Source of the DNA: Sphingobacterium corticibacterium
Lineage (GTDB): Bacteria > Bacteroidota > Bacteroidia > Sphingobacteriales > Sphingobacteriaceae
Length of the DNA stretch: 64,000 bases
NCBI RefSeq assembly: GCF_004208525.1
Contig: NZ_SGIT01000004.1
Span: 310,001 to 374,000, forward strand
Direction of reading: 5' to 3'
Positions 46,633 to 55,235 of the stretch are shown here, in pieces; the first letter of the stretch is position 1; each line of letters opens with the position of its first letter. The notes below the pieces were generated by a model. It did no database searches. It was not told where the DNA came from and was given only the letters and a program-made list of their open reading frames with translations. Both the position numbers and the translations under genes were made by a program.

Positions 46633-47690
46633 TTTTTTATGGAAAATTTATATATCGTTTCCGATTCGAACACTTGCCCAGGTTCCAATAGAACGGATGG
46701 AAATTGCGGACGGTTCGGACTGTCAGGATAATGCTGTGTTTCAAAACAGAATGCGGATCGCGATGAATATGGACGGCCGGATTTGCCAATATCTTTGCCG
46801 GATAAAAAATTGCCGGTATAAAGTTGTATCCCTGGTTCGGTAGTGAATACTTCTAAGCGAATCCCCGAATCGGGAGAATAAGCAGATGCAGCTACTTGTG
46901 AAATCGGTTGTTGATTCACCAATGTGTGGTCGTAGCCGTTGCCTCGTCCTAATTGCTCTTCATCTTTATTGATGTCCGCTGATATTTTCTTAGGTGTGCG
47001 AAAATCAAATGCGGTTCCATCTACTGGTGCTTCACTGTCTAATGGTATCTGATTTTCGTCAATAGGCAGGAAATGGTTGGATGGGATATGCAAAATATGG
47101 CTGAGTACATCGTCCTGGCCTTCGCCATTTAAGTTGAAATAAGCGTGATTTGTCAGATTGATAACGGTTTTTTTGTCTGTCTCCGCTTTATATCTAATAA
47201 TAATTTCATTATCTTCTGTCAATTCATAGGAAACGGTTACTTTCAAGTTTCCGGGAAATCCTTCTTCGCCATCTGGAGAAACATAGCAAAAATCTATTTT
47301 CTTTTTGAATGATGTTCGTCTATCCCAAACTTTGGTGTGGAATCCCGTTGGCCCACCATGCAGACAGTTGCGTCCGTTATTTTGTTGTAGGCTATACTTT
47401 TCGCCGTCCAAATGAAAACTGCCGTGGGCAATACGATTGGCAAACCGTCCTATCGTCGCACCATGGTACTGTTCGTCAGCTTGCAGATACGCGTGAATAG
47501 AATTAAATCCCAATACCACATCTCGGAGATTTCCGGCCTTATCAGGAGCTAAGATGCTGACAATGCGGGCGCCATAGTCTGTAAAGGCCACTTGCATCCC
47601 TGTGCGATTCTTTAAAATAAAGAGATGTGTTTTTTTACCGTCGATTTTATGTTCAAAATCTTGATAATCCGGAAGTGAGTAGATAACCAT
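46623..47690 (-). CDS. galM: Aldose 1-epimerase
   Basis: This 355-residue mutarotase interconverts alpha and beta hexose anomers. The catalytic His lies in NLTNHAYFNLNG and the catalytic Glu in VFTTEPGIQLYTGNF; the substrate segment GRFANRIAHG is present. No signal peptide is seen, so it is cytoplasmic. It is convergent with argH. Confidence 0.93.
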   Translation of the reverse strand: MVIYSLPDYQDFEHKIDGKKTHLFILKNRTGMQVAFTDYGARIVSILAPDKAGNLRDVVLGFNSIHAYLQADEQYHGATIGRFANRIAHGSFHLDGEKYSLQQNNGRNCLHGGPTGFHTKVWDRRTSFKKKIDFCYVSPDGEEGFPGNLKVTVSYELTEDNEIIIRYKAETDKKTVINLTNHAYFNLNGEGQDDVLSHILHIPSNHFLPIDENQIPLDSEAPVDGTAFDFRTPKKISADINKDEEQLGRGNGYDHTLVNQQPISQVAASAYSPDSGIRLEVFTTEPGIQLYTGNFLSGKDIGKSGRPYSSRSAFCFETQHYPDSPNRPQFPSVLLEPGQVFESETIYKFSIKKEM

Positions 47691-48000
47691 GATATGTAGG
47701 ATTTACGCCATAAATATAGGGAATAAGCTTGATAAGCTCAAAAAACTTGTCTTTCTTGCTTTCTACTGATTTTCGCAACAGCCTTTGTTTATACACTATT
47801 CGTACGCTATTCGCCCATTCAATGATGATTTACCGTGTATTTACCTAAATTATGAACTATTGATCCTAATTGAGTATTTGTTAACCCAAACGTCATTGAC
47901 GAGCGCTTTGATAATTTACATGTTATTCGTATCTTAGACAAAGCTTTAAGCATCGTCGAAAACAGAAAGCTGCTTTCTTAACCACAATAACTTAGTAATT
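47691..48000. other. galM/DUF4062 divergent spacer, 310 bp
   Basis: No gene is seen. At 47907-47937 TTTG, a 19-bp spacer and TATCTTAG (one mismatch from TAnnTTTG) form a probable promoter for the DUF4062-AlbA_2 operon. The left border of the defence-like island probably lies in this gap. Confidence 0.5.
47907..47937 (+). promoter_or_regulatory. Promoter of the DUF4062-AlbA_2 operon
   Basis: TTTG (47907-47910), 19-bp spacer, TATCTTAG (47930-47937). It is one base from the -7 consensus and 63 bp before the first ATG. Confidence 0.5.
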
Positions 48001-48588
48001 ATGCCAAAATCCAGCTCTTCAAAGATAAAGATTATGATAGGTTCCACCGTTTACGGTTTTCCCGATCAACTTGCCGCAATATGCGACGTGATCGAGTCCT
48101 ACGGTTACGAAGCTGTAAACTCCCATCGTGGTACGATGCGTGTAGACCCGACCTTGTCTAATTTAGAGAATTGCCTTCGAGCTGTCCGGGATTGCGATGT
48201 ATTTCTAGGTATTATTAGACCTTATTATGGAAGTGGTAATATCAATGGCGTAAATATTACCTTTGAAGAAATGAAACTTGCCATCGAACTTAAAAAGCCG
48301 TATTGGTTTCTTGTAGATCGAGATGTCACTTTTGCTAGGCAGCTTTTCCGCAATTTAGTACCGAAAGGCGACGCAAAGAACTACGAGCTCAAGAAAAATC
48401 ATATCTTTGATATGCGAACGCTGGATGTATATGATTATGTCATCAAGAACGGCGAGCCACTAGAGACACGCACAGGTAACTGGGCGCAGGAGTTTTACCG
48501 ATTGGATGAGGCTTTGAAGTATGTCAAAACACAATTTGAGGACAGATCTTTTATAGAAGAAATGGTAGAACGCAATAAGACAAAATAA
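48001..48588 (+). CDS. DUF4062 domain protein
   Basis: The 195 residues open with KIMIGSTVYGFPDQLAAICDVIESYGYEAVNSHRG, the pattern of DUF4062 (a TIR/nucleotide-hydrolase-like Rossmann domain), followed by NCLRAVRDCDVFLGIIRPYYGSG and ITFEEMKLAIELKKPYWFLV. DUF4062 proteins recur in defence islands, often as one part of two-gene systems. The AlbA_2/ATPase gene follows 3 bp later and is clearly co-translated. The molecular role is unknown. Confidence 0.82.
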   Translation: MPKSSSSKIKIMIGSTVYGFPDQLAAICDVIESYGYEAVNSHRGTMRVDPTLSNLENCLRAVRDCDVFLGIIRPYYGSGNINGVNITFEEMKLAIELKKPYWFLVDRDVTFARQLFRNLVPKGDAKNYELKKNHIFDMRTLDVYDYVIKNGEPLETRTGNWAQEFYRLDEALKYVKTQFEDRSFIEEMVERNKTK

Positions 48589-48591
48589 ACA

Positions 48592-50016
48592 ATGGATTAC
48601 ACATCGTTGATATCAAATCTTATCAAGAACGGGGAAGGAAAGCGTCTTGTGTTTCTTTCTCAATTGCGTAGAGATACTGTTGCAAAGAGTGTTTGTGCAC
48701 TGATAAATGAAGAGGGTGGAGATGTGTTGGTAGGCGTTGATGATGATGGAGAGATTTTAGGTGTAAGTGAAGGGTCGACGAAAGTTGATGTACTTAGTAG
48801 CTACCTTAATGCCTCGATTCAACCTAATGCGCCCATATCTGTTTCCGCAGTAAAGTATAAAAAACAGGATTTGATTTGGATTAGTGTATGGGAGGGAGCG
48901 CAAAAACCCTATTCCTTTCTGGGACAAATCTATGCCCGTGGACAGGAAGATACAAGCAAAGCAGATAAAGCAGATATATCTGGTTTCATATCGCAACGTA
49001 GGACTTCCGAATTTCATTGGGAGAGACAACCTTTATTGGGACTGGAGTTAGAAGACTTATCGACGCAACAGGTGGGGGACAGTATCCGGCTCTTCGAAAA
49101 GAAAAATCTTCACCTTGGGTTTTCTAACGATATTGCTGCTTTTTTGCAATATATGGGCCTGTATCAGCATGGTCATTTAACCAACGCGGCGGCTATATTG
49201 TATGCAAAGAACCCTGTGCGTTATCTACCGCAGGCTAAAATAAGGCTCACGGTGTACGCCAATGAAAAATCTTCTGATAGTTTTCTATATGATAGGTTGT
49301 ATGAATCCAACCTTTTTCAGAATATACAAGATATCTTTGCTTATATTGACGTATTGTTTGGACGTGGTAGTCATATCAAAGGGCTGAAAAGGAATGACCA
49401 GCTAAAATATCCTATTGTTGCGGTACGGGAAGGTATTATGAATGCACTGGTGCATCGAGACTATACTAAAGTTTCCAGTACCGTACATATATCTATTTAT
49501 TCTAACCGCATGGTTGTGTCCAATGCGGGGACTCTTCCAGAAGGTTTGCGTATAGCGGACCTCAAAAGAGAGCATACGTCCATCTTGCGGAATCCGGACA
49601 TTGCACGCATGTGTTTTGTACATGATCTTATCGAAATGCTAGGTAGTGGGACACAGCGGATGGTCAAGGACTGTAAGTCCTATGGTTTGCCCGATCCCGT
49701 TTGGAAGGAAGATCATGATCATCTTGTACTTGAATTTCCTGGGCTTGGAATAGGTGAGGGTGTACGTGAGGGTGTAAATGAGGGTGTAAATTATGTTATG
49801 GTAGCAGGTGTGAGTGAGGGTGTAAATGCTGAACTTCGTAAACTTATAGCTCTTATTGATGCAACTCCTGGAATGAATGCTAAACAGCTTTCTAGCGCTA
49901 TAGGTAAGGGGCATTCAACTGTAGAGCGATATCTTAAGATACTCCGCGAAAATCAACTGATTGAATTTCGCGGAGCACCAAAGGATGGGGGGTATTACAT
50001 CTTATACTTAATATGA
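48592..50016 (+). CDS. AlbA_2 (Schlafen-like) and GHKL-ATPase domain protein
   Basis: The protein has 474 residues. Positions 1-110 are an AlbA_2/divergent-AAA4 domain (SVCALINEEGGDVLVGVDDDGEILG). A GHKL-type ATPase region follows (REGIMNALVHRDYTK; SNAGTLPEGLRIADL; HDLIEMLGSGTQRMV). A low-complexity linker of repeated EGVN/EGVR words comes next, then a C-terminal winged HTH (MNAKQLSSAIGKGHSTVERYLKILRENQLIEF). Such proteins are often called RecG-like. Pairing with DUF4062 suggests a nucleic-acid sensor or effector role in defence. Confidence 0.82.
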   Translation: MDYTSLISNLIKNGEGKRLVFLSQLRRDTVAKSVCALINEEGGDVLVGVDDDGEILGVSEGSTKVDVLSSYLNASIQPNAPISVSAVKYKKQDLIWISVWEGAQKPYSFLGQIYARGQEDTSKADKADISGFISQRRTSEFHWERQPLLGLELEDLSTQQVGDSIRLFEKKNLHLGFSNDIAAFLQYMGLYQHGHLTNAAAILYAKNPVRYLPQAKIRLTVYANEKSSDSFLYDRLYESNLFQNIQDIFAYIDVLFGRGSHIKGLKRNDQLKYPIVAVREGIMNALVHRDYTKVSSTVHISIYSNRMVVSNAGTLPEGLRIADLKREHTSILRNPDIARMCFVHDLIEMLGSGTQRMVKDCKSYGLPDPVWKEDHDHLVLEFPGLGIGEGVREGVNEGVNYVMVAGVSEGVNAELRKLIALIDATPGMNAKQLSSAIGKGHSTVERYLKILRENQLIEFRGAPKDGGYYILYLI

Positions 50017-50039
50017 GAGGATCTTCTTGAAAAACAAGT

Positions 50040-52412
50040 TTAATTTTGTAAGCCAAGATGTTGTTGTGTAGCTGGTTTATATTTCAGGGTGATTTCGTTG
50101 ATAGAAGTTATAAAATCTGAAACGTATTTTTGATCAACTTTTGAGTCAGACACATTTTTTAATAGCGAGAGAGCAGATTTAATGTCTCTCAAAATATCTG
50201 TCTTGTTTTTTTCCATTTCTTTTGAATGAATCCCACTAAGAATAATCCAAAGAATATAAAACTCCTGGTTAGACCTGCTAAACCTTTGTAAATTTTTAAT
50301 ATTAAGAATACTATTGAAGCTCTCTTTAGTCGGTTCATTATCTAGTAGAATACGTCCTATGTTTAGAATAGTGGAGTTAGTCTGTTCTATACTCATTAAA
50401 AAGAATTCTTTATCCGATGGTTTAAACTCAAAACTTTCTAAAAGTTCAGTCAGGTTGGACTTTGTTTTTATTCTACAAGTGAATTTTTCCAGTCTATGGT
50501 AAAAACCAAGAATTTTTATAATATCAATTCCTTTAAGTAAGTTGTAGTTAAGATACGATAATATAGTTATCAGCTCTTCATTCTGCATCCTGTCATTGCG
50601 GTTGTCTTTCTCCTGAGAATCTGGTGCTTTAATATAAAACCAATTAACGTGTTGCGAAGTCACTTCTTTTATCTTTTGAATTACTTCTTTATCTACTGTA
50701 GAATTCCACATTTCAAAGGAATTCGGTTTAATCGGATAAGGTTTGCTATTTATGCGGATAAAAAGATCGGTGGCTTCAAATTTTCCGTTTAGATCTTGGC
50801 TAATCTCAATTTCATCAATGTCGAAGTCTAAAATTTTCGACTCAACTTCAGACATGACGTCGCTAAATCTTTTTCCATTGAGATGTTTTAATATTCTTAA
50901 ATCTTTGAGTTTAAAATTATGGTTAATAGAGAATGCTTTTTCGCCCTCTTCATTCTTATAATGCCTACCCATAAAGGCTAATATTGACAATAATCTTTGT
51001 TGACCGTCAATTACTTCGCGAATACCGTCATTTCTCTCGAAAATGAACAATGGAGGGAGTTTGATTCCTAGAAGGATACTCTCTATAATCGAAGAAGCCT
51101 TTCTCACAGAGATCTTTTCTTGTCTTTGATATGAAGGTCTAAGAAGGTAAAAATTTTCATTCAAATCAGATATAATTTGATCAATAGGTTTTGATGCCGG
51201 TGAGGGTTTATTTATACGGAGACTTGCTAACTTTTCCAGAGTCAATTCTGCATCGGCTTCCGTCTGCTTCAATTTACTTAAGGTGTCTTTGAAAATGCTT
51301 GATCGGATGTATGGTTCGAAATCAAAATTCATAATTTTATTGAAAAGTTCAGCTGTATCAGTAAATCGGCTTACGACATTTCCATAATAATGGTCATTGT
51401 CGGTGTTATAGATCGAGTTTTTTTCTTTATAATGCATCTCGATAACATGCTTATGACTTTTTAAATCAAATTTGATATCGTTACTTTCCAGCACTCTTAG
51501 AGCCCACAGAACACATTCAAATATATACGTGTTTGAAAAACTGAAAGTTGCAGCTATAGACTTAATTTGTGAGATCAGGGTTTCGGCTTCATTTTCCAAG
51601 GACTCTTTGAAGTTGTCGCTATTATTCAGGCTGTCCATGTAGCTGTCATATAAAAGATCAATTATGAGATTTTTTCCACTGTCTGCATATCGACTAATAG
51701 GAAACTGGTGTAGTATTAGCATTTTTCGAAGAAAGGTAACCATGTCTACTATCAGTTCATTCTTTACCTTATTACGATCTTTTAAAAACTTACCTTTTAA
51801 CGCATCAAATAGTTCTTCATTCTGTCGTAATTTATGTTTGAAGTAATCTGAAAATGTGTCAGCATCGTATTTAGCATTATCTACTTCTGACTGGTTTAAT
51901 GGCGTGATTCCGGAATTGTAACGTCGGAATATTTCTTTCTTGATGCGGTCTTCCATATTGGAGTCCAGATCAGGTAATCCAACTATCTCAAATTCAAATA
52001 TTCGAATCTTCGTATTCAGAAATAGCTGCTGAATCTCCGGGCTTAATTTTGAGTATGTTTTTTTGGATAACGCTTGGAGTTCTAACAATCCTGAAAGATT
52101 CAAAGAAAAATCATTTTCTTTGAATCTTTTTAATGTTTCAAACCTTTGTCTCCCATCAATAACTTCTACTTCCATTCCTGATTTGAAAAATACAAGAGGT
52201 GGAATCTCTGTTCCAAGTATAACACTTTCAATAAAGAACGATTGCTTGTCTTTCTCCCAAACATAGTTTCTCTGGTAGTATGGGTCGTAGTTGATTCTTT
52301 TAAGATAGCGGTCACTTAGCAAGGTAGATATTGAGACAGTCCTTGCGTCTTTTTTTAAATGATTACTTTTGAAAATTTCTATGAATTGTTCTTGTGGATT
52401 TATATAGTTCAT
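50040..52412 (-). CDS. Protein with two DUF262 (GmrS/ParB-like) domains
   Basis: The protein has 790 residues. Domain 1 (about 20-300) carries YYQRNYVW, SVILGTEIPPLVFF and the nucleotide-site motif DGRQRFETL. Domain 2 (about 415-620) repeats the pattern: SYQRQEKIS, SILLGIKLPPLFIF, DGQQRLLSIL. In GmrSD-type and BrxU systems this domain hydrolyses nucleotides and senses modified phage DNA. No C-terminal HNH (DUF1524) nuclease is visible, so the two sites may serve one another, or the partner may be the AbiC-like neighbour. It is AT-rich and starts 1 bp after the upstream gene on the same strand. Confidence 0.8.
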   Translation of the reverse strand: MNYINPQEQFIEIFKSNHLKKDARTVSISTLLSDRYLKRINYDPYYQRNYVWEKDKQSFFIESVILGTEIPPLVFFKSGMEVEVIDGRQRFETLKRFKENDFSLNLSGLLELQALSKKTYSKLSPEIQQLFLNTKIRIFEFEIVGLPDLDSNMEDRIKKEIFRRYNSGITPLNQSEVDNAKYDADTFSDYFKHKLRQNEELFDALKGKFLKDRNKVKNELIVDMVTFLRKMLILHQFPISRYADSGKNLIIDLLYDSYMDSLNNSDNFKESLENEAETLISQIKSIAATFSFSNTYIFECVLWALRVLESNDIKFDLKSHKHVIEMHYKEKNSIYNTDNDHYYGNVVSRFTDTAELFNKIMNFDFEPYIRSSIFKDTLSKLKQTEADAELTLEKLASLRINKPSPASKPIDQIISDLNENFYLLRPSYQRQEKISVRKASSIIESILLGIKLPPLFIFERNDGIREVIDGQQRLLSILAFMGRHYKNEEGEKAFSINHNFKLKDLRILKHLNGKRFSDVMSEVESKILDFDIDEIEISQDLNGKFEATDLFIRINSKPYPIKPNSFEMWNSTVDKEVIQKIKEVTSQHVNWFYIKAPDSQEKDNRNDRMQNEELITILSYLNYNLLKGIDIIKILGFYHRLEKFTCRIKTKSNLTELLESFEFKPSDKEFFLMSIEQTNSTILNIGRILLDNEPTKESFNSILNIKNLQRFSRSNQEFYILWIILSGIHSKEMEKNKTDILRDIKSALSLLKNVSDSKVDQKYVSDFITSINEITLKYKPATQQHLGLQN

Positions 52413-52413
52413 G

Positions 52414-53682
52414 TTAGTTATTGTCTGTGTTTAATTTCCCAATTTTTTTGTCATTAAGGGTATAATTCAAGATTAAGGATTCATCTAACCTAGATTCTTT
52501 TATGTCAAGTATACCATCATGAATATTTCTAAATTGCGAAATATAAAGTTTGTCATAAATAATATTCAGGAATAAATTACGGAAATATTTTGGAATCTGA
52601 GATTCATCAAATAGAATCACACGAAGGGTTAGACTCTCTCCATAAATCAAAGCAATAGTGCAACTTAATTCCTCTATTTTTTGTTCTATTATGTCCAAAT
52701 CAAAATCTGAACAGAAAAGATTTACCGAGTGCTCTAAGAAACTATCCACCTTATCGCAAAATGCAATTATGGATTGATTATAGCAATCGTGACCAAGGTG
52801 TATTTGAAAGACAACTTTCGAAAGCGGATGTAGATGTTTTAGCATGTTATACTTATACATCAAGACCTTGGATTTTTCTCCATAAGTACAATGAAAATTA
52901 TAGTATAGAATTTGCGTTTCGTAATCATCCAATTGTGCCCTGAGAATTTTACAATAGAACTTTTTCTGTTTTTCGTCCAACAAAATATTGCTATCTACGA
53001 TTTTTATTAATCTATAGATGGTCTTAAAATAATGAGATAACTCACCCTTAAATAGAAAAAAAACTTTTAGGTAATTTTCTGTTATGGTATTATGCGATTG
53101 TAAAGGGGAATCAAAAGGCAGGGCCAGAGATGCATCCCTAAGTTCTAAGTACCTTTCTTTAAAGAAATTTCGATTATTATCCTTCTTGTTTAGCTCGTTT
53201 TTTATTGAAATATAGACGTTCAATAGTGCGTAAAAGGTGGAATCAAACTGTTGAATCTTCATGGTTTTTTCCTGTTCTGCCATTGATTTTAGTTGATTCT
53301 CATACACCTTTCGTGTCAGTTCTAGTTCTTCTTTTTGCTTTTCGAATTCTTCAATCTGTTTTTGAAGAGCTTCTGTTTGTAAATTGGCAGATCTTTGATT
53401 GATTTTTATGTCACTCCGTTGTTCTCGTAATGCAATGTAGAACAAGATAACACCTGCTAAAGAAAAAATCGTACCGACTGTCCCGCCAACGAAATCGCCA
53501 AATTGACCGACTTTCTCTTCGTTTAAACTCAGGGAAAAACTCCAGTCACTAAATATGACAAAAGCAATTACAGCTAAAAATATAAATATTAATCCTCCAA
53601 TGGACAAGCTTTTTCCTGTTTCTTCAGAGAAAAAAAATGTTGTTTCGTCTTCGATATTATTATCTATCTTATCTTCTTTCAC
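52414..53682 (-). CDS. AbiC-like putative phage abortive infection membrane protein
   Basis: The protein has 422 residues. Two membrane helices (IGGLIFIFLAVIAFVIFS and FVGGTVGTIFSLAGVILFYIAL) are followed by a long coiled coil (about 85-135: QKQIEEFEKQKEELEL). The soluble domain has FDSTFYALLNVYISIKNEL, YFKTIYRLIKIVD and YCKILRAQLDDYETQILYYNF. This order matches the putative phage abortive infection family PF16872 (AbiC-type) by pattern. It is followed 1 bp later by the double-DUF262 gene, so the two are tightly coupled. The action is expected at the membrane after infection. Confidence 0.78.
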   Translation of the reverse strand: MKEDKIDNNIEDETTFFFSEETGKSLSIGGLIFIFLAVIAFVIFSDWSFSLSLNEEKVGQFGDFVGGTVGTIFSLAGVILFYIALREQRSDIKINQRSANLQTEALQKQIEEFEKQKEELELTRKVYENQLKSMAEQEKTMKIQQFDSTFYALLNVYISIKNELNKKDNNRNFFKERYLELRDASLALPFDSPLQSHNTITENYLKVFFLFKGELSHYFKTIYRLIKIVDSNILLDEKQKKFYCKILRAQLDDYETQILYYNFHCTYGEKSKVLMYKYNMLKHLHPLSKVVFQIHLGHDCYNQSIIAFCDKVDSFLEHSVNLFCSDFDLDIIEQKIEELSCTIALIYGESLTLRVILFDESQIPKYFRNLFLNIIYDKLYISQFRNIHDGILDIKESRLDESLILNYTLNDKKIGKLNTDNN

Positions 53683-53761
53683 GCGCTTATTTTTTATAGA
53701 ATACTCTTACTAGCTAAAACAGGATTAAAGGGTCACAATCTATGACCTCAATACTCATTCT

Positions 53762-54319
53762 TTATTTCTCAGTCTTTTTCCGTCTTTCATTAGCCTGATT
53801 GTTTTTCTGTCTTTGCTCTTTTAATAATCTTTCATATTCTTTTTCAGAGTTTAATTGGACGTGAGAAAAAAATAACTTGGAAAAAGAGCCTATCTTTTCA
53901 CCAGATGCTAACTCAAGCTTTGTAATCTCATCTATTCTTATATTTTCGAAAGAGTTAGTAAATAAGTAATCAATCCTACTTGATTTTATGTCGGTACAAT
54001 CTACTAGCTTCTTTTTCGGAAAAACTTCATACTTGTACTTATCCGTAAAATACGATCCCATTTTTGTTAATTCTCCGTCCTTTTCTACCGTCTTAACTTT
54101 ACTAAAAGCTTCTTTTCCGAAGAGATTGTCTAGAAGTGCTTGATATGTTTCTTCAAAAAGGAGTTTGAATAGTATAAACTGTTCACAGGTGAGATACTTG
54201 TGCCTTTTGTTACTCATATTGCTTATTGTAGCGACAGGTATATTTGTCCTAGCATATATCTCGATATGTGAGTATCCACTTTTCTCTATTAATTTAGATA
54301 ACTCAATTTTCCAATTCAT
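53762..54319 (-). CDS. HTH-containing protein of the AbiC/DUF262 cassette
   Basis: The 185 residues begin with an XRE-like HTH (WKIELSKLIEKSGYSHIEIYARTNIPVATISNMSNKR). The rest is charged and unfamiliar, with a basic tail (ERRKKTEK). ATG 54319 is chosen; a GTG two codons upstream is possible. Its start is 24 bp from the -33 box of the divergent structured-RNA promoter, so it could regulate that RNA and the cassette. It lies 79 bp upstream of the AbiC-like gene. Confidence 0.65.
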   Translation of the reverse strand: MNWKIELSKLIEKSGYSHIEIYARTNIPVATISNMSNKRHKYLTCEQFILFKLLFEETYQALLDNLFGKEAFSKVKTVEKDGELTKMGSYFTDKYKYEVFPKKKLVDCTDIKSSRIDYLFTNSFENIRIDEITKLELASGEKIGSFSKLFFSHVQLNSEKEYERLLKEQRQKNNQANERRKKTEK

Positions 54320-54342
54320 GAACACACATTTTAAAATTTAAT

Positions 54343-54373
54343 TTTGATATTTTATGAAGTGTTATTATATTTG
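54343..54373 (+). promoter_or_regulatory. Promoter of the structured RNA
   Basis: TTTG (54343-54346), 19-bp spacer, TATATTTG (54366-54373), a perfect Bacteroidota consensus. Transcription would start near 54381, running away from the HTH gene. Confidence 0.8.
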
Positions 54374-54380
54374 CTTAATA

Positions 54381-54665
54381 ATTAGTTGATAGCGATATCT
54401 AACGTAGACTGAAAAGTCTACTTAGCAACGATGTCACTCTCGTACCGAAATCGCCAAAATTCCCACGAGATGACCGTAGGTTCGCCATATCTCTGGGTAA
54501 TCTGTATATTTGTACACATTACCAGAGGGTGAACCTTATGTCAGTCTTTCGGGGAACCCTAACTTCAGTTAGGTTGGCGTTTGGCGATGCCAGGTCGGAA
54601 GCTTTAAGGTTCACCCTTTGGTTTTTACCATAGTTTCCTTAGATCTTCAGTGTCATCGTTCTACA
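54381..54665 (+). ncRNA. Candidate structured RNA, about 285 nt, unknown family
   Basis: Strong nested pairing is visible. An 11-bp hairpin with a GAAA loop lies at 54399-54425. A closing stem pairs AACGATGTCACT (54427-54438) with AGTGTCATCGTT (54649-54660), with one mismatch. Inside are TCTCGT/ACGAGA (54438-54470) and a 10-bp stem CTCTGG(G)TAAT/ATTACCAGAG (54491-54527). A perfect 13-bp stem AGGGTGAACCTTA (54526-54538)/TAAGGTTCACCCT (54605-54617) encloses CCTAAC-TTCA-GTTAGG and TGGC/GCCA hairpins. The perfect promoter upstream and lack of a good ORF support an RNA gene. I do not match it to tmRNA, RNase P, 6S or a known riboswitch. Confidence 0.65.
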
Positions 54666-54678
54666 TAAACTAAAAGTT

Positions 54679-54792
54679 ATGAGAACGAAAAGATTAACCA
54701 ACATTACTACTACCCAGAGCCACCTCAAAGAGGTGCCGCTTCATCATTCCCGTAAACAATCCTTAAAGAACGTAATTAAATCTCCCGAATAA
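54679..54792 (+). CDS. Possible 37-aa peptide downstream of the structured RNA
   Basis: ATG 54679 opens MRTKRLTNITTTQSHLKEV... ending at TAA 54790-54792. The peptide is basic, with no membrane segment. It lies 14 nt after the closing stem of the structured RNA on the same strand, so the RNA could be its leader. The ribosome-binding site is weak and it may be chance. Confidence 0.25.
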   Translation: MRTKRLTNITTTQSHLKEVPLHHSRKQSLKNVIKSPE

Positions 54793-54796
54793 AAAA

Positions 54797-54902
54797 GCCA
54801 TAAGCAGTTAGCAAAAGCTGAAAGGGGCAAGGCACGCCTGCAAACGCAAATGAGGCCTACGTCGCCCAGTCGTCCCGCAAAGGGACACATTTCACCCTAT
54901 GT
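54797..54902. other. GC-rich structured block, possible mobile-element remnant
   Basis: This block is clearly richer in G+C than its AT-rich left neighbour. It contains GTCCC-GCAAA-GGGAC (54872-54886) and short AGGC/GCCT complementarities. No ORF is convincing. Its position between the defence-like genes and the periodic arrays suggests an oriT-like or element-border remnant, which is inference. Confidence 0.3.
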
Positions 54903-54908
54903 TTTCTG

Positions 54909-55034
54909 CTACACCGACCTCTGATAAATATGCACTATCGATTGCATGGTTTCTTCGGTCAGTAATGGCATTTTAATTAGTCGCACAATAAAAATAGCGT
55001 TTACTTTCCAAACCTGCAAAATGATTTTAGTCAT
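54909..55034 (-). CDS. Possible 41-aa small protein
   Basis: On the minus strand GAGAAAGGAGAAAT precedes ATG 55034, an unusually good Shine-Dalgarno match for this window. The ORF reads MTKIILQVWKVNAIFIVRLI... and ends IYQRSV at TAG 54909-54911. A hydrophobic first half (IILQVWKVNAIFIVRLI) could insert in a membrane. I do not recognise it; it is kept because of the ribosome-binding site. Confidence 0.35.
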   Translation of the reverse strand: MTKIILQVWKVNAIFIVRLIKMPLLTEETMQSIVHIYQRSV

Positions 55035-55062
55035 ATTTCTCCTTTCTCAGAAGGAGTAGGGG

Positions 55063-55105
55063 TCGGTTTTACTGATTTTCAAATTTTTACTAATCATAAA
55101 ACCGA
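55063..55105 (+). promoter_or_regulatory. Long hairpin before the periodic array
   Basis: TCGGTTTTA(C)TGATT pairs with AATCATAAAACCGA, 14 bp with one bulged C. A smaller CTCCTT/AAGGAG hairpin lies just to the left. No T run follows. Its role is unknown. Confidence 0.5.
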
Positions 55106-55235
55106 TTAAAACATGCAGCAATTTTATGCTAATGGGCGCGCCATGCCCTCAAAAACGGACTGGAAGGAGGAGCGATCTTTAATAGCACCTTTGGCAATTG
55201 GAGGAACATTTCCTGCTGATACCCGCCAAATTTGG

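Noticed and set aside
54381..54665. tmRNA, RNase P RNA or 6S RNA as the identity of the structured RNA
   Set aside because: The conserved core sequences of tmRNA and RNase P are absent and the multi-branched fold is not that of 6S RNA.
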